Source: an uncultured Gemmatimonadales bacterium (GTDB taxonomy: Bacteria; Gemmatimonadota; Gemmatimonadetes; Longimicrobiales; Gaopeijiaceae). Taken from it: DNA of 5,110 bases. A program made the translations under genes and the position numbers. The DNA is taken from positions 1 through 5,110 of the forward strand of contig CALJLC010000181.1 of the NCBI GenBank assembly GCA_937982605.1, in the 5' to 3' direction. Below the pieces are notes generated by a model. It was not told the origin of the DNA. It did not search any database and saw only the letters and a list, made by a program, of their open reading frames with translations. Shown here in pieces: positions 1 to 5,110 of this stretch; the first letter of the stretch is position 1; the number at the start of each line of letters is the position of its first letter.

Positions 1-110
1 CCCGTGACGAACGTCAGATAGCTGGGCACGAGCGGCAGCACGCACGGCGACAGGAAGGAGAAGACGCCCGCCGTGAAGGCGATCATGATCCCCACTTCGA
101 CTTCGTTCAC
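1..110 (-). CDS. ccdA: CcdA-type cytochrome c biogenesis / thiol-disulfide transmembrane protein, N-terminus only
   Basis: Partial gene running off the left edge; the first 36 codons are present. CcdA/DsbD-beta proteins are inner-membrane proteins that carry electrons from cytoplasmic thioredoxin to periplasmic thiol proteins, for example in cytochrome c maturation. The visible part is a hydrophobic first helix (about residues 8-32) with the family hallmark FLSPCVLPLVPSYL. Cys23 in the SPCVLP motif is the expected first redox cysteine; the second lies outside the window. The start is GTG at 110-108. An in-frame stop lies two codons upstream (114-116), so the start cannot be further out, and AGGGG at 117-121 is a well-placed ribosome binding site six bases away. 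The GTG overlaps the stop of the phospholipase D-like gene as GTGA, implying coupled translation. Recognition of the family is firm from the motif; the exact physiological partner is not visible. Confidence 0.88.
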   Translation of the reverse strand, partial: MNEVEVGIMIAFTAGVFSFLSPCVLPLVPSYLTFVT

Positions 111-1716
111 CCTTCACCCCTCATCGATTCGTTGAGCTCCGCTTCCAGCTTCTCGTGCACCGCCTCGCGCTCCCGCGCCGCCCGTTCCTCCGCGCGCGCC
201 CGCCGGGCCTGCGCCAGCGCCCTCACCCCGGTGGCCAGCCCGACCCACCCGAACACCAGCGCCACCACCCACCCCACCACCGCCGGGAGGAGGGCCCCCG
301 CCGCCCCCCCCGGCCGGACCCAGAGCCCGCGGAGCCCCGGCACCCGCCGGGTCTCACGAGCACCGTCCGCTCCTCTCGACCCAGCGTGCGGTTGCCCGCC
401 AGCGCCCCCCCGAGCGACTCGCCGGCCCGCACGACCGCCGCCAGCGAGAGCCGACCCGGCGCCGTGCCGATCTCGCGGAAGCGGCGCTCGAGCCGCTCCG
501 AGAGGGGCTCCTCCGGATCCAGCGACTCGGTCGACATTCCCATCACCACCGAGACGGAGCGACCGCCGATGACCGGACCGCCGGGGAGCACGATCTCGAC
601 CGAGCTGGCCAGATCCGCGAGGAACAGCCCCTCGAGCTGCCCCCCCAGATCCGGATCCAGAACGCCCACGTCGAGCTCCCAGTTCCCGAGCAGGCTCGCC
701 GAGTTGAGGTTGCTCGACCCGACGCGGCACCAGACGCCGTCGACCACCGACGTCTTGGCGTGGATCATCGGACCCTGCCACTCGAAGATCCGGACGCCCG
801 CCTCGAGCAGGTAGCGGTACCCCCCGCGCGAGACCGACCCGACGATCGGCCAGTTGTTGTGGGCCGGGGTGAGGATGCGCACGTCGACACCCTGCAGAGC
901 CGCGGCCGCCAGCGCCTCGGCCAGCGGACGCGGAGCCACGAAGTAGGCGTCGGTGATCCAGATCGAGCGGCGCGCACGACTCGCGGCGAGGTGCAGCGTG
1001 CGGTAGACACGGGCCCGGCCGGGCTCGCCCTCGATCAGCCAGACCGGCGTTCCCCCGGCCTCCTCGCGCTCGGGGAGCGTGGCGGCCAGGAAGATCGGAT
1101 CGGCGATCTGGTTCCAGACCGACTCGAAGGCGCGCGCCGCCGCGAGCGCCGCCGGGCCCTGGATGCGCACGCCGGTGTCGCGCCACGGAGCCCGGCTCTC
1201 GGTGCCCGCCCACTCGCTGCCCACGCAGAGGCCGCCGAGGTGGGCCACCTCCCCGTCGACGACGACGAGCTTGCGGTGATCGCGCTGGAATGCGGCGAAG
1301 GGATTCCGGAGCGCGGTGGTCGGCGGGTTGAACGCGGCGACGTGCACCCCCGCGTCGCGCATCGGCTTCCAGAACGAGGGGCGCGTCGCCCAGCACCCCA
1401 TCCAGTCGTAGATCACGTGGACGGGTACGCCTTCCCGGGCCTTGCCCACGAGCGCGTCCCGGAACCGCCGGCCGACCTCGTCGTCGCGGACGAGGTAGTT
1501 CTCGAAGTAGACGAGCTTCTCCGCCGACTCGATCGACTCGAGCCAGGAGCCGAAGGTCGTGGGCCCGTCGAACTCGAGGGTCAGCTCGTTCCCGCTGATC
1601 GTCTCCGCGCCCGTGGCCCGGGAGACGTCGATCCAGGGGAACCGCCGCTCGACTTCGTCCCGCGACGGAGGCCGGAAGACGAGACGACGGGCAGGCGGAC
1701 CTTCGCGGTCGTTCAA
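107..1716 (-). CDS. Phospholipase D / cardiolipin synthase-like membrane protein with an apparent C-terminal frameshift
   Basis: A PLD-superfamily protein with two HKD motifs, most likely a cardiolipin synthase-like phosphatidyltransferase or another phospholipase D-type enzyme at the membrane. Counting from the TTG at 1716, the first motif is HRKLVVVD (H147, K149, D154) and the second HAKTSVVD (H319, K321, D326), followed by the typical GSSNLNSAS. Both catalytic sets are complete. YFENYLV near residue 70 fits the first beta strand of the domain. The main frame stays protein-like to about residue 454 (base 355), then turns into a Gly/Arg/Ser-rich shadow ending at 223. The frame one base back gives a credible tail: one hydrophobic helix (bases about 226-301, with LLPAVVGWVVALVFGWVGL) and a charged Ala/Arg/Glu helix ending at a TGA at 107-109. 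That stop overlaps the ccdA GTG, which argues that this is the true end. One extra base near 300-355 would give a protein of about 536 residues. The TTG start overlaps the ureohydrolase stop as TTGA, with GGGA five bases upstream; no ATG or GTG occurs before the conserved domain. Domain call firm; substrate and exact tail uncertain. Confidence 0.82.
117..121 (-). promoter_or_regulatory. Ribosome binding site of ccdA
   Basis: AGGGG on the minus strand, six bases before the GTG at 110. It lies inside the last codons of the preceding phospholipase D-like gene and supports the GTG start and the coupled reading of the two genes. Confidence 0.6.
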
Positions 1717-2717
1717 GGCGATCCCGAGCCGAGGCGATCCTGGAAGCGGTACGATATCAGCTTGTACGCGAGCTTGGCCACGAGGAAATCGGGCGCCGGA
1801 AGCCCGGGCGTCGGGGCCAGCTCGACGATGTCGGCGGCCACCACCGTGCGCTCCGCGAAGACCCTGCGCAGGAAGCGGAGGGTCCGGTACCAGTCGCCCC
1901 CGCCCGGTTCGGGCGTCCCCGTCGACGGGACGAGCGACGGGTCGAAGTAGTCGACGTCGAAGGTGAGATACACCACCGGCCCGAGCGCCTCGAGCGCCCG
2001 CTCCATCCACCGGTCGTCGTCCACCATCTCGTCCGCCCAGATCAGCGTCGAGCCCTCGTGGCTCTCCGAGACCGCCACCTCCTCGGCGCTCACACCCCGG
2101 AGCCCCACGCCCACCACGTCGGCGCGGTCGAGCACGCGCGCCATCGCCGAGGCGTGCGAATGCGGTGTGCCCTCGTACTCGCCGCGGAGGTCGGCGTGCG
2201 CGTCGAGCTGGAGCACGCTGAGGCGTGCGTCGGGGTCCCGCTCGGCGAGCCGATCCGCCTGGGCCAGGATCGCCGGGGAAGAGACCGAGTGCTCCCCACC
2301 GAGCATGAGCAGGAAGGCGTCTCCGGCGGCCCGCTGGACCCGGGCGTAGGCGTCACGCAGCTCCTGCATGGCCGGGCCGGCTCCCGCCCTCGTCAGCTCG
2401 AGCGCCGGCAGCGTGTGGATCCCGAGCAGGGCCCCGGGCTCGCATCCGAACTCCTGGTCGTAGAGCTCGATGTAGCGGGACGCGGAGACGATCGACTCCG
2501 GGCCCCGGCGTGTCCCGCCCCCGAACGAAGTGGTGGACTCGTACGGCACGGGCAGGAGCAGAGCGTCGGCGCCGTCGAAGGCGTTCGCGCCCTCCTCGAG
2601 GCCGAGGAAGGTGCGCGGCAGCTCCCACGGCAGATCGGCCAGCTCGTCGGGCAGCCCCGCCGGCCCCGGCTCGTCGCGGCCCCGTCCCGGGGCGTTCTCG
2701 TCTCTGCGATTCGGCAT
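1713..2717 (-). CDS. speB: Agmatinase-type ureohydrolase (arginase/agmatinase superfamily)
   Basis: A 334-residue binuclear manganese ureohydrolase. The family hydrolyses a guanidino group to release urea; the agmatinase branch makes putrescine from agmatine in polyamine synthesis. All metal-binding motifs are visible: GGEHS (H143), LDAHADLR (D172, H174, D176) and FDVDYFDPS (D254, D256), plus the substrate-loop glutamate in TGTPEPGG (E270). PVPYESTTSFGGGTRRGP (residues 56-73) is typical of agmatinases, as is the SHASAM segment near 187. The first 35 or so residues are a low-complexity Gly/Pro/Asp/Glu extension before the fold. The ATG at 2717 is the first usable start, four bases after the stop of the Fur-family gene; no strong Shine-Dalgarno is seen, so coupling from the upstream gene is likely. 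Its stop overlaps the next start (TTGA). Superfamily and intact active site are certain; agmatinase rather than arginase, guanidinobutyrase or guanidinase is probable but cannot be settled by eye. No arginine decarboxylase gene is in view. Confidence 0.87.
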   Translation of the reverse strand: MPNRRDENAPGRGRDEPGPAGLPDELADLPWELPRTFLGLEEGANAFDGADALLLPVPYESTTSFGGGTRRGPESIVSASRYIELYDQEFGCEPGALLGIHTLPALELTRAGAGPAMQELRDAYARVQRAAGDAFLLMLGGEHSVSSPAILAQADRLAERDPDARLSVLQLDAHADLRGEYEGTPHSHASAMARVLDRADVVGVGLRGVSAEEVAVSESHEGSTLIWADEMVDDDRWMERALEALGPVVYLTFDVDYFDPSLVPSTGTPEPGGGDWYRTLRFLRRVFAERTVVAADIVELAPTPGLPAPDFLVAKLAYKLISYRFQDRLGSGSP

Positions 2718-2721
2718 CGGC

Positions 2722-3225
2722 TCAGCGCACCGTTTCGATCGGACAGATGAGCCCTTCCTGCGTGAGCTCGACGCCGGCGTCCAGGCACTCCTTGCACAGC
2801 CCGAAGATCTCGAGCCGGCGTCGCACGGGAACGAATCCGTATTCCGAACGGACCCGGCTCTCGATGTGGAAGAGCTCGGGGCTCTCGAACTTCGTCACCG
2901 TCCCGCACTCGACGCAGATCATGTGCTCGTTGACCGGCCGTCCGGAGACCCGCTGCTCGTAACGCTTGAACCCTTCCCCGAAGTCGTGCTCCTCCACGAG
3001 GCGGCTCCGCACGAGGAGGTCGAGCGTCCGGTAGATCGTGGCCTTGCCGATGCGCTCGCCGCGGGCGCGCAGGGCGTTCTCGATGTCGTCCACCGACAGG
3101 TGGTCCTCGGACTCGAAGACCACGTGTGCCACCGCGGTGCGCTGGTGCGTGACCGGGAGGCCCCGATCCCGGAGGATGCGGCTGAACAGCCGGAGGAACG
3201 GAGAGGTGCCCTGCTCGTCGCTCAT
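2722..3225 (-). CDS. Fur-family metal- or redox-responsive transcriptional regulator
   Basis: A 167-residue regulator of the Fur/Zur/PerR family, a dimeric winged-helix repressor that normally binds DNA when loaded with metal. Residues 10-80 form the winged helix: LPVTHQRTAV starts the first conserved helix and GKATIYRTLDLL (60-71) is the recognition helix. The dimerisation domain keeps both CxxC pairs for structural zinc, C104/C107 (HMICVECG) and C144/C147 (GLCKEC). Compared by eye with E. coli Fur, several sensing ligands differ: the HHHDH run before the first CxxC is here RPVNEH, the histidine of the last strand (Fur H125) falls on an arginine near 136, and Fur E101 falls on K112. H42, E90 and H101 may keep part of one site. 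The inducer is therefore unclear, so no specific symbol is given. The ATG at 3225 overlaps the preceding stop (ATGA), with GGTGGAG and GAGG just upstream. The ureohydrolase gene follows after four bases. Confidence 0.9.
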   Translation of the reverse strand: MSDEQGTSPFLRLFSRILRDRGLPVTHQRTAVAHVVFESEDHLSVDDIENALRARGERIGKATIYRTLDLLVRSRLVEEHDFGEGFKRYEQRVSGRPVNEHMICVECGTVTKFESPELFHIESRVRSEYGFVPVRRRLEIFGLCKECLDAGVELTQEGLICPIETVR

Positions 3226-3656
3226 GGCTCCACCGCCTCGATGAAGACGTCGTCGTACTCTTCCATCAGCGTCTCGAAGCGCTGCCGGTCGGCCTCGATG
3301 AGGACTTCCCGCGGCTCGGCCGAGTCCCCGGCCCGACGGACGACGCCCTGCATCACGGGCGGGAAGCGATCCGGCTCGGCCTCGCCGACGTCGGCGAAGG
3401 TCGGCTCGACCGTGACCCCGCGCCCCGTATGCTCGGCCGTGTACGCGACCGTCGCCACCGCGCGTCGCTCCTGCCCCGGCTGATAGAGGCTCACGGCGAT
3501 CAGCCCCTGCTCCCGCCGCCCGTTCCGGACCGGTGGGAAGATCCAGAGTCGATCGACGTTCTCGACCCCGAGGTGATCGCGGAGCCGGATGAGCGTGCGG
3601 GGCAGCGCCTCGGGAACGCCCGGGTCCTCGCTCTTCGGGGTGGGCGGTCCGGTCAT
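3222..3656 (-). CDS. Small protein of unknown function between nrnA and the Fur-family gene
   Basis: A 144-residue protein I do not recognise. It starts with a Pro/Gly-rich stretch (residues 1-19). A helix then follows (about 20-31, PRTLIRLRDHLG), then several amphipathic beta-strand-like stretches (VDRLWIFPPVR at 35-44, QGLIAVSLYQP at 50-60, RRAVATVAY at 64-72, GVTVEPTF at 80-87), and an acidic C-terminal helix (about 120-140, ending EEYDDVFIEAVEP). It has no cysteine, no membrane helix and no signal peptide, so it is probably a soluble cytoplasmic alpha/beta protein. That it is a real gene is supported by exact 4-base ATGA overlaps at both ends, with the nrnA stop (3653-3656) and with the regulator start (3222-3225), and by protein-like composition compared with the Arg/Gly-rich shadow frames. 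The same frame stays open upstream to 4250, but that part is the shadow of nrnA. Function cannot be assigned; the position hints at co-expression with nrnA and the regulator. Confidence 0.82.
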   Translation of the reverse strand: MTGPPTPKSEDPGVPEALPRTLIRLRDHLGVENVDRLWIFPPVRNGRREQGLIAVSLYQPGQERRAVATVAYTAEHTGRGVTVEPTFADVGEAEPDRFPPVMQGVVRRAGDSAEPREVLIEADRQRFETLMEEYDDVFIEAVEP

Positions 3657-4675
3657 GCTTCGCGCGCCTTCGCCACGGCGCGGCGGGTCGCGCCGAGGAC
3701 CCGTTCGATCGCCGCGTCCATCGGCCCAGGCACGACCGCGCCCGAGGCCTTCACGTGCCCGCCGCCGTCGAAGCCGCGTGCCAGCGCGTTCACGTCGACG
3801 GCGCCGTTGGAGCGGAAGGAGACCTTCACCTCGCCCGACGTCGTGGAGCGGAAGAGCAGGCCCACCTGGGTCCCCTCGATCGAGCGCGGGATGTCCACGA
3901 GTCCCTCCAGGTCTTCGGCGCCGGCGCCCAGCTCGTCGTACGCCTCGCGCGGAATCACCATCCACGACAGCCCCGTCGCCTCGTCGTGCTCGAGCGTGTC
4001 GAGCGCATGGCGCAGGAGCCTGTACTTCCGGATCGGCGCGGAGCCGTACAGGCGCTCGTACATGGCCTCCGGAAGCAACCCCCGCGCAATGACCTCCGCG
4101 GCCACGCGGTGGCACTGCTCGGTGGCGTTGTCGAAGCGGAAGCTCCCGGTGTCGGTCAGGATCGCGACGTAGACGCCGTGGGCGATGGCGTCGGTCCAGG
4201 GACCGTTGGCCGCGTGCACGATGTCGTACACGAGCTCTCCGGTGGCGCACGCCGAGGGGTCACGCAGCGCCGTGCCGCCGATGGCGTGGTCGCCGATCGG
4301 ATGGTGGTCGACGACCACGATCGGCAGCTCCCGGATCATCTCCCAGACCCGTCCGACCCGCGACACTTCGCCGGTGTCCAGGACCACGGCCACGTCGGCC
4401 GTGTCGCACAGGTCGCGCGCCCGCCGCGAGCCCGCGGGGACGATCCATTCCTCGTCCTCGAGGAGGAAGCGGTAGGCGTCGGGAAAGGTGGTCGGGTTCA
4501 CTATCCACGCCTCGGTGCCGTTCGCGCGGAGCCAGGAGACGAGCGCGGCCTCCGAGCCCGCGCCGTCACCGTCGGCGTTCAGGTGGGTCGTCAGGACCGC
4601 ACGGCGCGAGGCCAGCAGCACGTTTCGGACTTCGTTGACCGCCGCCGCTCGATGCGCGGGCGTCCGGTAGCTCAA
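3653..4675 (-). CDS. nrnA: DHH/DHHA1 phosphoesterase, NrnA-type nanoRNase / pAp phosphatase
   Basis: A 340-residue DHH-superfamily enzyme of the NrnA (YtqI) type. Members degrade 2-5 nt RNA fragments left by RNases and dephosphorylate 3'-phosphoadenosine 5'-phosphate, using two manganese ions in the cytoplasm. Counting from the TTG at 4675, motif I is HLNADGDGAGS (H31, D35, D37), motif II VVLDTGE (D100), motif III the signature VVVDHHPIGD (D123, H124, H125), and motif IV ILTDTGSFRF (D175). The C-terminal DHHA1 domain has VKVSFRSNG (283-291) and GFDGGGHVKASG (301-312), the nucleotide-binding loop. Length matches the family. The frame remains open to 4909, but upstream of about 4680 it reads as the shadow of the PHP gene. 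TTG at 4675 is preferred because AGGA (4682-4685) lies six bases before it and it leaves one short helix ahead of motif I, as usual. A GTG about 19 codons further in is the alternative. The stop overlaps the next start (ATGA). Confidence 0.9.
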   Translation of the reverse strand: MSYRTPAHRAAAVNEVRNVLLASRRAVLTTHLNADGDGAGSEAALVSWLRANGTEAWIVNPTTFPDAYRFLLEDEEWIVPAGSRRARDLCDTADVAVVLDTGEVSRVGRVWEMIRELPIVVVDHHPIGDHAIGGTALRDPSACATGELVYDIVHAANGPWTDAIAHGVYVAILTDTGSFRFDNATEQCHRVAAEVIARGLLPEAMYERLYGSAPIRKYRLLRHALDTLEHDEATGLSWMVIPREAYDELGAGAEDLEGLVDIPRSIEGTQVGLLFRSTTSGEVKVSFRSNGAVDVNALARGFDGGGHVKASGAVVPGPMDAAIERVLGATRRAVAKAREA

Positions 4676-4681
4676 GAACGA

Positions 4682-4685
4682 TCCT
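4682..4685 (-). promoter_or_regulatory. Ribosome binding site that decides the nrnA start
   Basis: AGGA on the minus strand, six bases before the TTG at 4675-4673. It is the best Shine-Dalgarno match in the gap and the main reason for choosing this TTG over the upstream open frame or the internal GTG. Confidence 0.5.
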
Positions 4686-4705
4686 GACCCTGGAGTGAAC
4701 GCTTC

Positions 4706-4722
4706 GTCCGCGGCCGGCGGAC
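4706..4722 (-). repeat. Perfect short hairpin in the PHP-nrnA intergenic gap
   Basis: GTCCGC and GCGGAC form a perfect 6-bp GC-rich stem around a 5-base loop on either strand. It lies about 30 bases before the nrnA start and 32 bases after the PHP stop. No T-run follows in the direction of transcription (the next bases are GAAGCG), so it is not a standard intrinsic terminator. It could be an mRNA structure, a weak attenuator or an operator half; GC-rich DNA also makes such stems by chance. Confidence 0.35.
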
Positions 4723-4754
4723 CCGATAAGCTACCGTGCCGCCCGGGGGGCTGG

Positions 4755-5110
4755 CTACCGGTCGGAGGCCGACGCCGACCCGGGGAGGGCCGCCGTGGGC
4801 GCCCCCGGCAGCTTCTTGCGTACCTTGGCCCAGGTCGATGCCAGGTGCACCGAGCGGGGTGCTTCCCAGCCCCCGATCGTGGCGCCTTCGAGGGCGCGCA
4901 GTAGGGCATCCGGGCGGTTGGGATGGTCCGGCACGCGTACGAAGGCGTTGCCGATCTCGCCGACCGTGTGCGCGTCCGAGCCCCCGCCCCGCAGCCGGTC
5001 CAGGCGGTCCGCGAGCGCGCGCGCCCGCCCGTTCATCGTCCGGTCGTGGAGCCGGGCGTGGGACGTCTCGACCACGTCGCAGAGCGCCCCCAGACGGACC
5101 GCGTGGCGCC
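4755..5110 (-). CDS. PHP-domain metal-dependent phosphoesterase, C-terminal end only
   Basis: Partial gene entering from the right edge; about 118 codons are visible, ending in TAG at 4755-4757. The frame is open to the edge and continues past the internal GTG at 5075, which is not a start. The visible part reads as the end of a PHP (polymerase and histidinol phosphatase) fold: DVVETSHARLHDR is the strand and loop seen before the last motif, and GGGSDAHTVGEIGNAF carries the signature G-S-D-A-H metal-binding motif. It is followed by a C-terminal segment with WEAPRSVHLASTWAKVRKKL, typical of stand-alone PHP phosphoesterases of the TrpH/YciV group. Some members of that group hydrolyse pAp or 5' ends of short RNAs, overlapping the NrnA substrate range, but the subfamily cannot be fixed from this fragment. 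The last 15 residues are an Ala/Ser/Pro-rich tail. It is separated from nrnA by 79 bases, the widest gap in the window, so it may or may not share the transcript. Confidence 0.85.
   Translation of the reverse strand, partial: RHAVRLGALCDVVETSHARLHDRTMNGRARALADRLDRLRGGGSDAHTVGEIGNAFVRVPDHPNRPDALLRALEGATIGGWEAPRSVHLASTWAKVRKKLPGAPTAALPGSASASDR

Larger units (their letters stand above)
4665..4736. repeat. 8-bp inverted repeat enclosing the nrnA start region and the hairpin
   Basis: CGGTAGCT at 4665-4672 (plus strand) is matched exactly by AGCTACCG at 4729-4736. The left arm directly adjoins the nrnA TTG and covers its second to fourth codons; the right arm is in the gap. In the transcript the two arms could pair and enclose both the ribosome binding site and the 4706-4722 hairpin. 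A related GCTACCG also occurs at 4754-4760 at the PHP stop. Function is inference; chance pairing is possible. Confidence 0.3.

Noticed and set aside
220..312. Dense G tracts on the minus strand as a functional G-quadruplex
   Set aside because: The tracts are explained by Gly, Val and Trp codons of a membrane helix in GC-rich DNA; without folding data it is only mentioned in connection with the frame break.
132..814. Two overlapping plus-strand open frames rich in Pro, Ser and Arg
   Set aside because: Both oppose the C-terminal part of the phospholipase D-like gene and are low-complexity shadows.
760..1950. Long plus-strand open frame (396 codons) opposite the phospholipase D-like gene
   Set aside because: It is an antisense shadow: the opposite strand carries intact HKD motifs, and this translation has no recognisable motif and a skewed Arg/Pro/Asp-rich composition typical of GC-rich shadows.
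1717..2010. Upstream extension of the phospholipase D frame into the ureohydrolase gene
   Set aside because: It would overlap about 300 bases of a gene with intact motifs; the extension looks like a shadow, and the TTG at 1716 makes a normal 4-base overlap.
2530..3483. Plus-strand open frame of 317 codons
   Set aside because: It lies opposite parts of three well-supported genes (ureohydrolase, Fur family, unknown) and crosses their boundaries; no motif and no ribosome binding logic.
3755..4687. Plus-strand open frame of 310 codons
   Set aside because: Antisense to the NrnA-type gene, whose DHH and DHHA1 motifs are complete; composition is shadow-like.
4706..4722. Hairpin as an intrinsic terminator for the PHP gene
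   Set aside because: The stem is only 6 bp and no T-run follows it in the direction of transcription.
4726..4733. TAGCTTAT on the minus strand as a -10 promoter element for nrnA
   Set aside because: It is the most AT-rich spot in the gap and well placed, but no convincing -35 element is found about 17 bases upstream, so it is not listed as a feature.
4676..4909. Upstream extension of the nrnA frame towards 4909
   Set aside because: The extra residues are Pro/Gly/Arg-rich, overlap the PHP gene out of frame, and a ribosome binding site points to the TTG at 4675.
1..5110. Mobile element, CRISPR array, tRNA/rRNA or defence system
   Set aside because: No transposase, integrase, repeat-spacer pattern, cloverleaf-like stretch or toxin/defence domain was seen; the phospholipase D-like protein is a two-HKD lipid enzyme type, not a recognisable nuclease effector of a defence locus.

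Overview
This is a GC-rich bacterial window in which every supportable gene lies on the minus strand, so it reads right to left. Almost every base is coding, and the only gap of note is about 79 bases. The high GC, the GTG and TTG starts and the long shadow reading frames on both strands suggest a GC-rich soil or marine lineage. Gemmatimonadota is my best guess from the protein flavour and gene mix, but this is weak inference and no taxonomic marker is present.

Layout in the direction of transcription: (1) the C-terminal end of a PHP-domain metal-dependent phosphoesterase (4755 to the right edge); (2) a 79-base gap holding a perfect hairpin and a wider inverted repeat that reaches the next start; (3) a DHH/DHHA1 phosphoesterase of the NrnA type (nanoRNase/pAp phosphatase, 3653-4675); (4) a 144-residue protein of unknown function (3222-3656); (5) a Fur-family regulator (2722-3225); (6) an agmatinase-type ureohydrolase (1713-2717); (7) a two-HKD phospholipase D/cardiolipin-synthase-like membrane protein (107-1716), whose reading frame breaks near its C-terminus; (8) the first 36 codons of a CcdA-type thiol-redox membrane protein (left edge to 110).

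From nrnA to ccdA the genes are packed as one apparent operon. Four of the five junctions are 4-base stop/start overlaps (ATGA, ATGA, TTGA, GTGA), and the fifth is a 4-base gap. This points to co-transcription and translational coupling, although the products belong to different processes: RNA/nucleotide turnover, metal-responsive regulation, polyamine or guanidine metabolism, phospholipid metabolism and cytochrome c/disulfide biogenesis. It looks like a housekeeping cluster, not a mobile or defence island. I see no transposase, integrase, tRNA, rRNA, CRISPR array or phage gene.

The points most worth a second look are the frame break in the phospholipase D gene, which coincides with an eight-base G run on the coding strand in a slippery arrangement; the loss by substitution of several expected metal-sensing ligands in the Fur-family protein while its zinc cysteines are kept; and the unassigned small protein coupled between nrnA and the regulator.
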